From Bosea vestrisii (GTDB taxonomy: Bacteria > Pseudomonadota > Alphaproteobacteria > Rhizobiales > Beijerinckiaceae), in contig NZ_CP126307.1 in assembly GCF_030144325.1 (NCBI RefSeq), positions 1,302,001 through 1,366,000 of the forward strand: a DNA stretch of 64,000 bases, read 5' to 3'. The position numbers and the translations under genes were made by a program. The notes beneath the pieces were generated by a model. It had not been told where the DNA came from, did no database searches, and was given only the letters and a program-made list of their open reading frames with translations. The stretch's first letter is position 1. Each line of letters begins with the position of its first letter. This document shows, piece after piece, positions 46,490 to 55,806 of this stretch.

Positions 46490-46777
46490 TCAGGCCGCCG
46501 CCTTGTTCTTGATGGCGCCGATGATCGCGGTGAGGATAGCGCCACCGGCGCCGCCGCTGATCAGGTTGGTGATGATGCCACCAACGCTGAGATTGCCGCC
46601 CATTGCTGCGGCGGAGATCGCCGGCAGCAGGACCGGGATCAGCTGGCCGAGTACGCCGCCGCCGACAAGGCCCGCGATGGTATTGCCGATCGTACCTATA
46701 TCGAAGGTCGGCGAAGCCTTGCCGGCCGCATTACCACCGATCGCGCCTGCGACCAGGTTCATCAGGATCTGTTCCAT
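46490..46777 (-). CDS. Small glycine-rich hydrophobic protein
   Basis: 95 residues from the ATG at 46777 (AGGGA 8 bases upstream; a TTG at 46795 would add six residues). It begins MEQILMNLVAGAIGGNAAGK and then is almost entirely glycine, alanine, isoleucine and leucine in short repeats (GNTIAGLVGGGVLGQLIPVL, GGIITNLISGGAGGAILTAI), ending KNKAAA. There is no cleavable signal peptide. The pattern resembles glycine-zipper membrane proteins or pore-forming peptides. I do not recognise a named family. It stands alone between the isomerase and pgeF. Confidence 0.75.
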   Translation of the reverse strand: MEQILMNLVAGAIGGNAAGKASPTFDIGTIGNTIAGLVGGGVLGQLIPVLLPAISAAAMGGNLSVGGIITNLISGGAGGAILTAIIGAIKNKAAA

Positions 46778-46937
46778 GTTCAATCCCTCAGCCAAGGTGG
46801 ATGGCGAAGGGAGGATGCCTCTCCGTCATGGCGCGCGCAACTCGGCATCGATGGAAACGGCGCCTGCAACGGTACGTTGCGCCGACTTACGAACCGAAAT
46901 CACGAGCCCGCTGCGCCCAAGCCAGGAGAAATGACCT

Positions 46938-47702
46938 CTAGCCCAGCGCGATGGCCGAGATCAGGCGCCCGTAATCGGCTTCCTGCCGATGAGTCGTGCG
47001 CCGGTAGCTGTAGAAGCGCGCCTCGTCGCCATAGGTGCACAGGCCCAGATCATAGAATCGGCCGATGCCGGCTTCCTGCGCGCGATGCGCGATGAAGGCC
47101 GGCAGATCGAACATCGCATGCGCCGGCCGCTCCGAAGCGTGGAAGAAACGGGCAAAGGTCGCGTTCTCGCCCTTGAAGCGCTCGATGAATTCTGGACCAA
47201 CTTCATAGGCGGCGGCGCTGATGGTCGGCCCGAGCACGGCGATAATGCGCTCGCGCCGGGCGCCGAGCTTCTCCATCTCGGTCACGGTCGCGTGGATCAC
47301 GCCCGAGAAGGCGCCCTTCCAGCCGGCATGGGCCGCGCCGATGACGCCGGCCTCGCTGTCGGCGAACAGGATCGGGCCGCAATCGGCGGTGGAGACTCCG
47401 AGCGCGACACCATGTGCGACCGAAACCATCGCATCGGCCTTGGGCCGCTCCGCCGGCCAGGGCCCGGTTACGATCGCCACATCCGGCGAATGCACCTGAT
47501 GGACGCTGACCAGCCGGTCGCGCTCGACACCCATCTGCCCGGCCATGCGGGCACGATTCTCGGCGATATGCGCCTTGTCGTCGTTCGAGCCGAGCCCGCC
47601 GTTCAGCGAGGCGTAGATATCGGTCGAGACGCCGCCCTCGCGGGTGAAGAAGGCATGGCGGATGCCGGGCTCATGGGCGAGATCGGGCGAGGTGATGAAC
47701 AT
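46938..47702 (-). CDS. pgeF: Peptidoglycan editing factor PgeF (YfiH/laccase-domain protein)
   Basis: 254 residues. Conserved metal-site segments are visible: VHSPDVAIV preceded by SVHQ, VSTADCGPILFAD and GAAHAGWKGAFSGV, with CTYGDEARFYSYRR near the C terminus. The family was once called multicopper polyphenol oxidase; in E. coli YfiH removes wrongly inserted serine from peptidoglycan precursors. It is the last gene of the lgt-midA-pgeF run, 21 bases after midA. Confidence 0.93.
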   Translation of the reverse strand: MFITSPDLAHEPGIRHAFFTREGGVSTDIYASLNGGLGSNDDKAHIAENRARMAGQMGVERDRLVSVHQVHSPDVAIVTGPWPAERPKADAMVSVAHGVALGVSTADCGPILFADSEAGVIGAAHAGWKGAFSGVIHATVTEMEKLGARRERIIAVLGPTISAAAYEVGPEFIERFKGENATFARFFHASERPAHAMFDLPAFIAHRAQEAGIGRFYDLGLCTYGDEARFYSYRRTTHRQEADYGRLISAIALG

Positions 47703-47723
47703 GGCGGCGCATCCATTTAAAGG

Positions 47724-48821
47724 TCAGCCCTGCTCTGGCAGGCGATGAAGGTCAAATCCGGGCAGGGGCGGTAGATTCGGGTCCGCGACCGCCAGCACCT
47801 TGAAGAGTTCGCCCATCGCCGTCGGCCCGGTTTCGATCAAGCGCTCAGCGCCGCTCGCGAGTGCCTCGGCCTGCGCCGGCGTCGCGCGGCGAGACAGCGC
47901 TTCGAGCCGCTGTTGCAGGCCAAGCGCCAGCAGAAAGTCGCGCTGCGTCACAGCGCCATGCGCCGCGGCGCCGACAGCGAGCCCCGCCTGCGCCATCCGG
48001 GCGAAATCGACATGCACCGTGAGATCGGCATCGCCCGGTTCGGCGAGCACATCGACGAAGGCGTGGCGCTTCATGGCCTGCAGCGTATCGCCGAAGCCGG
48101 AGCAGGTCGGGCCATAGTCGATGAAGAGCCCGGCACCGCCTTCCGCCGCAACGTGGCGCGCGACGGCCGCAACCGCCTCCAGTGCCACTGCCGGCTGCTC
48201 CAGCACGGCGCCAATGGGCGCCGCGACCGTGACGGCGTTGTCGGGCTCGGCCGCCAAACCGAAGGCCAGGCGCCCTTCGCCATCGAGCCCAATCAGCCGC
48301 TCCCGCCACCCCTCCGGCGTACCCACGAACTGGTCGAGCGGCAGCGCGTCGAGGAATTCGTTGGCGACGACGATTGCCGGTCCTTCGAGCGCCTGGTCGA
48401 TCCGCTCATGCCATTGCGGCGTTGCGCCACTTCCGGCCAGCGTCGTCCTCTGCCGCTCGCGCAGCACCGGGCTAGTTTCGACCAAGTGGACGGAGAGCGC
48501 ATCGCGAAAACCGGGGAGCGCCCGCGCTGCCCGCAGCATGTCCTGCATCAGCGTGCCGCGCCCCGGCCCGATCTCGATCAGGCGGACGGAAGCCGGCGCG
48601 CCCATCGCCTGCCAGATGCTCGCGGCCCATAAACCGATCAGCTCCCCGAAGATCTGGCTGATCTCGGGCGAAGTGGTGAAATCCCCGTCGGCCCCGAATG
48701 GGTCCTGCTTCATGTAATAGCCATGGCGCGGATGGCCGAGGCAGAGCGCCATGTAGCGCGAGATGCTGATCGGCCCTTCTTGGCGGATCAGCTCTACGAG
48801 CTCCTGCGCCAGGGAATTCAC
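47724..48821 (-). CDS. midA: MidA/NDUFAF7 family class I methyltransferase
   Basis: 365 residues. The family shows in the N-terminal YMALCLGHPRHGYYMKQDPFG with DFTTSPEISQIFGELIG, SAM motif VRLIEIGPGRGTLMQDML, and VVANEFLDALP. The human relative NDUFAF7 dimethylates an arginine of a complex I subunit; the bacterial target is unconfirmed. The ATG overlaps the lgt stop by 4 bases, so translation is coupled to lgt. Confidence 0.93.
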   Translation of the reverse strand: MNSLAQELVELIRQEGPISISRYMALCLGHPRHGYYMKQDPFGADGDFTTSPEISQIFGELIGLWAASIWQAMGAPASVRLIEIGPGRGTLMQDMLRAARALPGFRDALSVHLVETSPVLRERQRTTLAGSGATPQWHERIDQALEGPAIVVANEFLDALPLDQFVGTPEGWRERLIGLDGEGRLAFGLAAEPDNAVTVAAPIGAVLEQPAVALEAVAAVARHVAAEGGAGLFIDYGPTCSGFGDTLQAMKRHAFVDVLAEPGDADLTVHVDFARMAQAGLAVGAAAHGAVTQRDFLLALGLQQRLEALSRRATPAQAEALASGAERLIETGPTAMGELFKVLAVADPNLPPLPGFDLHRLPEQG

Positions 48822-49645
48822 GCTTCAGCCGATTCCCGCCGCTGCCGCAGCACCAGCACCACGCCGGCCAGGAACAGCGGCACCGACAGCACCATGCCCA
48901 TGGTCAGCCAGCCGGTCCCGAACAGGAAACCGAGCTGGGGATCGGGCTCGCGGAAGAACTCGCAGGTGGTGCGGGCAATGCCATAGCCCATGCCGAACAG
49001 CCCGGCCGCAAGGCCCGGCCGCTTCAGCCCACCCACACGGACCACGATCATCAGGATCACCAGCAGGAGTAGCCCCTCGCTGAAGGCCTCGTAGAGCTGG
49101 CTCGGATGGCGCGGCACCGGGCCGCCATGCGGAAACACGATCGCCCAGGGCACATCAGGCGCCGGTCGCCCCCAGAGCTCGCCATTCACGAAATTGGCGA
49201 TACGGCCGAGGAACAGGCCGATCGGAGCGACGACAGCGCCGAGATCGAGCGCCGAGAGCGGCGGATAGCCGCGCCGCCGAGCAAAGACCCACAATCCCAT
49301 CGCGGCGCCGGCGAGCCCGCCATGGAAGGACATGCCACCCTTCCACACCGCGAAGATCTCCAGCGGATTGGCGAGATATTCGCCGAGATTATAGAACAAG
49401 ACGAAGCCGAGCCGGCCGCCGATCACGACGCCGAGCGCGGCAAACAGCAGGAAATCGTCGAGCGAATCCGGGTCCGGCCGCGTCCGCCCGCCCCAGAGCC
49501 GCTCGGCCGAGGCGAGCCGGCGCGCATACCACCAGCCGCCGAGCAGGCCGGCGACATAGGCGAGCCCGTACCATTTGATCGAGAGCGGCCCGAGCTGGAG
49601 CGCGACCGGATCGATCACCGGGAAGGGAATGGCGAAGACGGGCAT
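48818..49645 (-). CDS. lgt: Prolipoprotein diacylglyceryl transferase Lgt
   Basis: 275 residues, an inner membrane protein of about seven helices. The Lgt signature is RIANFVNGELWGRP, and the family residues IKWYGLAYVAG and HGGLAGAAMG are present. It attaches diacylglycerol from phosphatidylglycerol to the lipobox cysteine of lipoproteins, for example the one at 35767. First gene of the lgt-midA-pgeF unit. Confidence 0.96.
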   Translation of the reverse strand: MPVFAIPFPVIDPVALQLGPLSIKWYGLAYVAGLLGGWWYARRLASAERLWGGRTRPDPDSLDDFLLFAALGVVIGGRLGFVLFYNLGEYLANPLEIFAVWKGGMSFHGGLAGAAMGLWVFARRRGYPPLSALDLGAVVAPIGLFLGRIANFVNGELWGRPAPDVPWAIVFPHGGPVPRHPSQLYEAFSEGLLLLVILMIVVRVGGLKRPGLAAGLFGMGYGIARTTCEFFREPDPQLGFLFGTGWLTMGMVLSVPLFLAGVVLVLRQRRESAEA

Positions 49646-49721
49646 GGGCGATGGGTCCGGGTTGCGCGCTGCGGTGATGCAGGCGGCGCGGCATCCGGGT
49701 CAAGAGGTCAGAGAGCCGCGC

Positions 49722-50288
49722 TCAAGCCCGCCCGCGAACCCGCGCTTCCGCCAGCATCGGTTCGCCGCCCAGTTCGGGCGAGGCCGGTGGCAGATCGGTC
49801 GGCAAATGCTGGTGGATCGTCAGGATGAGTTCGTCGAAGCCGTTGTCATATGTCGAAAAGCGCAGACGTGGCCCCGCGAAAGAGGCGATCCAGAGATAGC
49901 CGGTCACCTCCTCGCCGAACCGCGCCAGCTCATGCCAGCTCAGCGAGATCACGCGGCCGGTGATCGTGCGGCGCTCGATGCGCTGGCCGTTCCAGCGCAC
50001 CTGTTCGATCAAGGCCTGAGCTGCAAGGAACAGGGTGATGCCTGCGAACGCGCTGGTGAAGAGCAGGCCCGAGCTCCGCTCGACGCGCCCAGCCGCGACC
50101 ACCAGCGTCGCGACAGCGGTAATCAGCAGGCCGGCGAACAGGCCGAGCCAGAAATACGGGCCGGGCGTCAGATATTTCCACTCGCCATGCCGCCGCGCGC
50201 GCCGCCGCTGCAGGCAGACGCAAAGCGCGGTCAGCGCCATGAAGGCCGGAACGAACAGCGCCGCTTTCATCAACGAGTCGGTAGACAT
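49722..50288 (-). CDS. Membrane protein of unknown function
   Basis: 188 residues from the ATG at 50288 (the frame extends upstream without membrane-protein features). There are two pairs of hydrophobic helices in the first half (about 8-25, 42-60 and 70-95), with RRRARRHGEWKYL between, then a soluble C-terminal half with QRIERRTITGRVISLSWHEL that resembles a PH-like membrane-associated domain. I do not recognise a named family. It lies upstream of lgt on the same strand with 76 bases between and is divergent from the RidA gene. Confidence 0.75.
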   Translation of the reverse strand: MSTDSLMKAALFVPAFMALTALCVCLQRRRARRHGEWKYLTPGPYFWLGLFAGLLITAVATLVVAAGRVERSSGLLFTSAFAGITLFLAAQALIEQVRWNGQRIERRTITGRVISLSWHELARFGEEVTGYLWIASFAGPRLRFSTYDNGFDELILTIHQHLPTDLPPASPELGGEPMLAEARVRGRA

Positions 50289-50489
50289 GGCAGGCCTCGG
50301 GCGAGAGCAGACCGCTTCTACCGATCCCTGCGGCAAACCCGAAGCGCAACCCGCTGGATTGGCAAAGAAGTTGTTGCCACTCGCTGCCGCTATGGAGGCC
50401 GGAATACTTCGGTCAGAACCGTAGCGTTCGCGCTCTCGCATCGTCGAAACGCCTGCTAGCCTGGCGGCCTGGCCACGCAGGAGAGCCCA

Positions 50490-50882
50490 ATGAACCGAGA
50501 AGTCATTCGCGTCGAGCCATTCTCGAGTTGGGGCGAGCGCCTAAAAGTACCGTTCTCGCCGATGGTCCGCCATGGCGACACCCTCTATGTCTCCGGCATT
50601 CCGCCCTTCGATCCTGCCACTGGCGAAATCGTCCAGGCGCCGGTCGAACGCCAGACGGAGATCGTGCTGGAGCAGATGAAACTCTGTCTCGAAACCGCCG
50701 GTTCGTCGCTGGCGAACGTGCTCAAATGCAATGTCTACTGCACCTCCCCCGACAAGTTCGCCGCCGTCAACGCGGTCTATGCCCGCTATTTCCCCAAGGA
50801 TCCGCCGGCCCGCATCTTTCTCTGCGTGCCGGTCTGGTTCGGGCCTTTCGACATCGAGATCGACTGCATCGCTGCAGCCTAG
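50490..50882 (+). CDS. RidA family protein (YjgF/YER057c/UK114)
   Basis: 130 residues. The fold shows in GDTLYVSGIPPFDPATGEIV, VERQTEIVLEQMKLCLETAG and SSLANVLKCNVYCTSPDKFA. The usual C-terminal RxxxE motif for imine deamination is not clear (PPARIFLCVPVWFGPFDIEI has the arginine and a late glutamate), so the deaminase activity is plausible but not certain. Start supported by AGGAGA. It precedes uvrC in the same direction. Confidence 0.9.
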   Translation: MNREVIRVEPFSSWGERLKVPFSPMVRHGDTLYVSGIPPFDPATGEIVQAPVERQTEIVLEQMKLCLETAGSSLANVLKCNVYCTSPDKFAAVNAVYARYFPKDPPARIFLCVPVWFGPFDIEIDCIAAA

Positions 50883-50941
50883 AGACAGCTCCGAAATCTT
50901 GGCTGCGCTCCTGACATGACGAAGCGCCTGCGGCATCCTAC

Positions 50942-53130
50942 ATGCAGGTCATGAATCGCGAACGCCAAGAGCCACCGGAGCAAGAGCTGCCGGACGAGGA
51001 CTTCAAGGACGAGGAGGACATCCTTCCCCCGCCCGAGGCCGCGCTCGATCCCGGCGAGGCGCCTCCCGGCGCGCTCAAGGCCGGCATCGAGGTGATCGCC
51101 GATTTCGCCAAACACCTGCCGAACCGGCCCGGCGTCTACCGGATGTTCGATCGTGCCGGCGAGGTGCTTTACGTCGGCAAGGCCAAGAGCCTGAAGAACC
51201 GGGTGACCGCCTATGCGCGCGGCATGGCGCACACCAATGCGGTGGCGCGGATGATCGCCGAGACCGCGAACATGGAGTTCGTCACCACCGGCACCGAGAC
51301 CGAGGCGCTGCTGCTCGAATCGAACCTGATCAAGCAGCTCAGGCCGCGCTACAACGTGCTGCTGCGCGACGACAAATCCTTCCCCTACATCTTCCTCTCG
51401 GGCGATCACCCAGCACCACAGATCGCCAAGCATCGCGGCTCGCGCCAGCGCAAGGGCGACTATTTCGGGCCGTTCGCCTCGGTCTGGGCGGTGGAGCGTA
51501 CCATCGACGCGCTGCAGAAGGCCTTCCTGCTGCGCTCCTGCTCGGACAGCTATTACGAGAACCGCACGCGGCCCTGCCTGCTCTTCCAGATCAAGCGCTG
51601 CTCGGGGCCGTGCACCGGCGAGATCTCGCATACCGACTATCAGGGCCTCGCCGACCAGGCGCGCGCCTTCCTCTCCGGCCGTTCCTCGGCGGTGAAGGAA
51701 CTGCTCTCCAAGCGCATGCAGGCGGCGGCCGAGGAACTCGAATTCGAGAAGGCGGCGCGCTATCGCGACCGGCTGGCGGCGCTCTCGGCCGTGCAGGCCG
51801 GGCAGGACATCAACACGCAAGGGGTCGAGGAGGCCGACGTCTTCGCCATCGACGAGCAGGCCGGGCAGTTCTGCGTCGAGATCTTCTTCTTCCGCAACAA
51901 GCAGAACTGGGGCAACCGCGCCCTCTTCCCGCGCGCCGACAAGAGCCTGACCCCGGCCGAGGTGCTGGCCTCGGTCGTCACCCAGTTCTACGACGACAAG
52001 CCGCCGCCGAGACTCGTCCTGCTCTCGCATGAACTGGCCGAGGCCGATCTCATCGCGCAGGCGCTCTGCGAACGTGCCGGCCGCAAGGTCGAGCTGGCGA
52101 CGCCCAAGCGCGGCGAACGACGCGACCTTGTCGCCCATGCCCAGAAGAACGCGCATGAGGCGCTCGCCCGCAAGCTTGCCGACAGCGCCGGCCAACAGAG
52201 CCTGCTCAACGCGCTCGGAGCCGCGTTCAGTCTGGAAAAAGCGCCGCGCCGCGTCGAGGTCTACGACAACTCGCACATCATGGGCACCAACGCGGTCGGC
52301 GGCATGATCGTCGCCGGGCGGGACGGCTTCATGAAGAGCCACTACCGCACCTTCAACATCTCGTCCGACACCATCGCCGGCGACGATTTCGGCATGATGC
52401 GCGAGGTGCTGAAGCGACGGTTCACACGGCTGGCGAAGGAGAGCGGGGCAGCGTCAGCGCTTCCCAACGAAGGCGCTTCCCCTCCCCCTGGTGGGGAGGG
52501 GATAGGGGTGGGGGGCGAAAAGCCAGAGCAACCCGCCAGCCCTGCCAGCCTCCCGGTCGATGCCATCGAAGTCGTTCTGCCAGCGCTCGCCGAGCGGGAC
52601 GCCCCCACCCCATCCCCTCCCCACAAGGGGGAGGGGTTGAGCCCGAACCGGACATCTCAGAGCCCGAAGACACCTTCCCCTCCCGTCCCGACCTCGTGAT
52701 CGTCGACGGCGGCAAGGGCCAGTTCGAGGCTGCCCGCAAGATCATGGCCGAATGCGGCATGACCGACATCGCGCTCGTCGCCATCGCCAAGGGCGAGGAC
52801 CGCAACGCCATGCGCGAGACCTTCTTCATGGTCGGCAAGGAGCCGTTCAAGCTGCCGCCGCGCGATCCCGCCCTGTTCTTCATCCAGCGCCTGCGCGACG
52901 AGGCCCACCGCTTCGCCATCGGCACGCATCGCGCCAAGCGCAAGCGCGACATCAAGACAAACCCGCTCGACGAGATTCCAGGCATCGGCCCGTCGCGCAA
53001 GCGGGCACTGCTGCTGCATTTCGGCACGGTGAAGGCCATCCAGCGCGCCAAGCTCGACGATCTGATGCGCACGCCCGGTGTCAATGCGGCCACCGCCAAG
53101 GCGGTCCATGCCCATTTCCACGAGCATTAG
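50942..53130 (+). pseudogene. uvrC: Excinuclease ABC subunit C, interrupted by repeat and frameshift
   Basis: UvrC makes both incisions in nucleotide excision repair. The first frame encodes the GIY-YIG nuclease (NRPGVYRMFDRAGEVLYVGK, about 60-140), the UVR domain (KRMQAAAEELEFEKAARYRD) and the RNase H-like domain start (VEVYDNSHIMGTNAVGGMIV). After MREVLKRRFTRLAKE comes a 170-bp segment made of two facing palindromic repeats (52474-52645). The rest (PSRPDLVIVDGGKGQFEAAR through the helix-hairpin-helix PGIGPSRKRALL) is in the next frame, one base short. The linker tolerates insertions in relatives. A missing base within the G/C runs of the repeat would explain the break; otherwise the protein lacks its second nuclease half. 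Confidence 0.9.
52474..52645. repeat. Paired inverted palindromic repeat inside uvrC, copy C
   Basis: Left unit 52474-52516 (CTTCCCCTCCCCCTGGTGGG, then GAGGGGATAGGGGTGGGGGGC) and right unit 52601-52645 (its near-exact inverse, GCCCCCACCCCATCCCCTCC then CCACAAGGGGGAGGGG) face each other across 84 bases. The two arms differ by a few bases, including runs of six G against five C. Same organisation as copies at 9971 and 16109, but here in a coding region. Confidence 0.85.
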
Positions 53131-53294
53131 TGAACTCATTTCGGGTGACATCGGCGAAGCGGCGAGAATTCGCGCCAGCTCACAAATTTGAGCATGTTCT
53201 CGCCGCGAAGCTGCTGTCCTTGGTGCGGGGCATGTGTGGCGAATGGCCGGGTCACACTCTGGCGTGTTGACGCTGTCATGAAGGGGCTGTTTTG

Positions 53295-53915
53295 GTGAGC
53301 GTCGTGACGAGTCTGAACGAAGCCATCCGCCGGCGCGGCCCCTGGTCCCTGCCGAATCTCCTGACCTACGGCCGGATCCTCGCGATTCCGGCGCTGGTCG
53401 CGCTGCTGTTTTGGCCCTGGGATGCCTGGGCGCGCTGGACGGCGCTGGGGATCTACGTCGTTGCCGCCGTCACCGATTATCTCGACGGCTGGCTCGCCCG
53501 CAGCTGGGGCCAGCAATCGGCGATCGGCCGCATGCTCGACCCGATCGCCGACAAGCTGCTGGTCTGCGCCCTCCTCCTGATGCTGGTCCACACCGAAACG
53601 ATCAAGGGCTGGGCGATCTGGGCGGCGATCGTCATCCTCTGCCGCGAGATCCTGGTCTCGGGCCTGCGCGAATTCCTGGCCGAGCTCAAGGTCAGCGTGC
53701 CCGTCAGCAAGGTCGCCAAATACAAGACCACGGCGCAGTTGTTCGCGCTCGGCTTCCTCGTCGCCGGCCCCGCTGGCGACAAGGTCCTGCCCTACAACAC
53801 CCAGATCGGCATCGTGATGCTGTGGATCGCGGCATTGCTGACGATCTACACCGGTTGGGATTATCTCAACTCCGGCATCCGCCACCTCGTCCAGGAAGAC
53901 GAGCGCACGTCATGA
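53295..53915 (+). CDS. pgsA: CDP-diacylglycerol--glycerol-3-phosphate 3-phosphatidyltransferase PgsA
   Basis: 206 residues from a GTG at 53295 (AAGGGG 8 bases upstream; a TTG one codon earlier is possible). The CDP-alcohol phosphatidyltransferase motif is DYLDGWLARSWGQQSAIGRM followed by LDPIADK, with all the aspartates. Four or more membrane helices follow. It makes phosphatidylglycerol phosphate, the precursor of PG and cardiolipin. It overlaps moaD by four bases (ATGA). Confidence 0.95.
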   Translation: MSVVTSLNEAIRRRGPWSLPNLLTYGRILAIPALVALLFWPWDAWARWTALGIYVVAAVTDYLDGWLARSWGQQSAIGRMLDPIADKLLVCALLLMLVHTETIKGWAIWAAIVILCREILVSGLREFLAELKVSVPVSKVAKYKTTAQLFALGFLVAGPAGDKVLPYNTQIGIVMLWIAALLTIYTGWDYLNSGIRHLVQEDERTS

Positions 53916-54193
53916 ACACGGCCATAACCGAGCCCGCCGGCCTGCGCCTGGTCTATTTCGCCTGGGTGCGCGAGCGTATCGGCCTCACCGATGAGACCGT
54001 CATGCCACCCGCCGGCACGACGACCATCGCCGACCTCGTCCGCTGGCTGAAGACGCGTGGCGAAGGCTATGAACTCGCCTTCGAGAACGAGGCGATCGTG
54101 CGCGCCGCGATCGACCAGACCCATGCCAAGCCAGCGACATCGATCACCGGCGCGCGCGAGATCGCCTTCTTCCCGCCGATGACCGGCGGCTGA
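53912..54193 (+). CDS. moaD: Molybdopterin synthase small subunit MoaD
   Basis: 93 residues, a ubiquitin-like fold ending in FPPMTGG; the C-terminal Gly-Gly becomes the thiocarboxylate that donates sulfur to precursor Z. It starts at the ATG overlapping the pgsA stop and is followed 9 bases later by moaE, its partner. LRLVYFAWVRERIGL is a typical MoaD opening. Confidence 0.93.
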   Translation: MNTAITEPAGLRLVYFAWVRERIGLTDETVMPPAGTTTIADLVRWLKTRGEGYELAFENEAIVRAAIDQTHAKPATSITGAREIAFFPPMTGG

Positions 54194-54202
54194 GCCGGCA
54201 CA

Positions 54203-54667
54203 ATGACGCCGCTCGTCCGCATCCAGCGCGAGGATTTCGACATCGGCGCCGAGATCGCAGCACTGACACGCGGCAACGCCAGTATCGGCGCCGTCGTCAG
54301 CTTCGCCGGATTGTGCCGCGATGAGAGCGGTCGCCTCGACGCGCTCGAACTCGAGCATTATCCGGGCATGGCGGAGGCCGAGATCGAGCGCGTCGCGGCA
54401 GAAGCCGCCAAGCGCTGGCCGCTTTCCGGCCTCGTCGCCATTCATCGCTTCGGGCTGATCCGGCCGGGCGAGCAGATCGTGTTGGTGATCGCGACCTCGA
54501 GCCATCGCCGCGAGGCGTTCGAAGCCGCCGACTTCCTGATGGACTATCTCAAGACCCGCGCCCCGTTCTGGAAGCGCGAGCACCTCGCCGACGGCACGCT
54601 CGGCGGCTGGGTCGAGGCCAAGGCGGACGACGACGATTCGGCGAGGCGCTGGGAGACGAATCGATGA
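54203..54667 (+). CDS. moaE: Molybdopterin synthase catalytic subunit MoaE
   Basis: 154 residues. MoaE signatures are IGAVVSFAGLCRDES, LELEHYPGMAEAEIERV, VAIHRFGLIRPGEQIVLV and KTRAPFWKREHLADG with the catalytic lysines. With MoaD it converts cyclic pyranopterin monophosphate to molybdopterin. Its stop overlaps the next start by 4 bases. Confidence 0.94.
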   Translation: MTPLVRIQREDFDIGAEIAALTRGNASIGAVVSFAGLCRDESGRLDALELEHYPGMAEAEIERVAAEAAKRWPLSGLVAIHRFGLIRPGEQIVLVIATSSHRREAFEAADFLMDYLKTRAPFWKREHLADGTLGGWVEAKADDDDSARRWETNR

Positions 54668-55749
54668 TATCGCCTCGCAGCCTTGCCGGCCTCTGCTTCG
54701 CGCTGGCTGCGAGCCTCGCTGCGGGTCAGGCGAGCGCGGGCGCGAGCAAGGTCTTTCGCGATTGGGTCGCCGGCTGCGACAATCTTCGCAAATGCACCGC
54801 GTTGTCCTTGCCGGGCGAAGCCGCCGACACGGTCTCCTATGTCCGAATGGCGCGCGGTGGCGGTCCCGGCGATACCGCGACGCTGTCCCTGCAGATCCGC
54901 GACACCAAGCTGAAAAAGTCCTTCGAGGCCCGGCTGACGATTGACGGAGCCGCTTTCCCCACAGCGGGGCGGACATTCGGCGGCACCTCGAGCGATGGTG
55001 AAGTTGGCGAGATCGACCTGCCGCCGCAGGATGGTGAGGCGCTGATCGCAGCCGCGCGCAAGGGCACGAAACTCGACATCGCCTTCGACGACAAGACATT
55101 CTCCCTCTCGCTCGCCGGCGCGGTTGCGGCATTGCTCTGGGTCGACGAGCAGCAAGGCCGGCTCGGCACGGTGACGGCGCTGATCCGGAAAGGCGACAAG
55201 CCGGCAGCTTCGCTGCCGGCTGCGCCGACCTTGCCGGTCGTGGAATCGCGGGCGACTGCCAGCCTGCCCAAGCTGAGCGAAAAGGACGCCAAGGCACTGC
55301 CACGCGAGCTGCGCGCCCATCTCAAGCGCGCCGCGCCGGACAGTTGCGATGAAGCGGAAGAGGGCTCCGAGAATTACGACAGCGCCTGGCCACTGGGTCC
55401 GCGCACCCACCTTGTCAGCCTGGTCTGCTATCGCGGCGCCTACAATATCGGTGCCGGCTACTGGCTGGTCGAGCAGGGCAAGGTGGCGAGCTCACGTCGC
55501 ATCGCCTTCCCGACGCCGTCGGGCAAGCCGCAGGATGATCTGGTCAACAGCAGCTACGACCCAGCTTCGGGCCTGATGGACTTCTTCAGCAAAGGCCGGG
55601 GCCCCGCCGATTGCGGCACGTCAGGCATCTATGCCTGGAACGGCCGCAGCTTCGTCCTGGCGAGCTGGAACGAGATGAGCGTCTGCCGCGGGCTGCCACC
55701 CGACGAGTGGCTCAACCTGTTCCGCAGCGAGCACAAAGCGGTGAAATGA
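54664..55749 (+). CDS. DUF1176 domain-containing exported protein
   Basis: 361 residues with a signal peptide (about 1-25, ending ASA). The mature protein has FRDWVAGCDNLRKCTALSLP, the DUF1176 opening with two close cysteines, and LVSLVCYRGAYNIGAGYWLV and FFSKGRGPADCGTSGIYAW later. Function unknown; these look like invasion-associated or periplasmic proteins. The ATG overlaps the moaE stop, so it belongs to the uvrC-pgsA-moaDE run. It converges on ilvE. Confidence 0.88.
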   Translation: MISPRSLAGLCFALAASLAAGQASAGASKVFRDWVAGCDNLRKCTALSLPGEAADTVSYVRMARGGGPGDTATLSLQIRDTKLKKSFEARLTIDGAAFPTAGRTFGGTSSDGEVGEIDLPPQDGEALIAAARKGTKLDIAFDDKTFSLSLAGAVAALLWVDEQQGRLGTVTALIRKGDKPAASLPAAPTLPVVESRATASLPKLSEKDAKALPRELRAHLKRAAPDSCDEAEEGSENYDSAWPLGPRTHLVSLVCYRGAYNIGAGYWLVEQGKVASSRRIAFPTPSGKPQDDLVNSSYDPASGLMDFFSKGRGPADCGTSGIYAWNGRSFVLASWNEMSVCRGLPPDEWLNLFRSEHKAVK

Positions 55750-55779
55750 AAAATCCCGGGCGGCCAAGACCACCCGGGA
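55749..55779 (-). terminator. Rho-independent terminator of ilvE
   Basis: On the minus strand TCCCGGGTGG and CCGCCCGGGA (plus 55754-55763 and 55770-55779, one mismatch) form a stem followed by five Ts (plus-strand As at 55749-55753). It lies 27 bases after the ilvE stop. Confidence 0.85.
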
Positions 55780-55806
55780 CGGATTTGATCAGGACAGCGC
55801 TGAGGT

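Noticed and set aside
50879..52342. Minus-strand frame of 487 codons over uvrC
   Set aside because: Antisense shadow of uvrC with no domain support.
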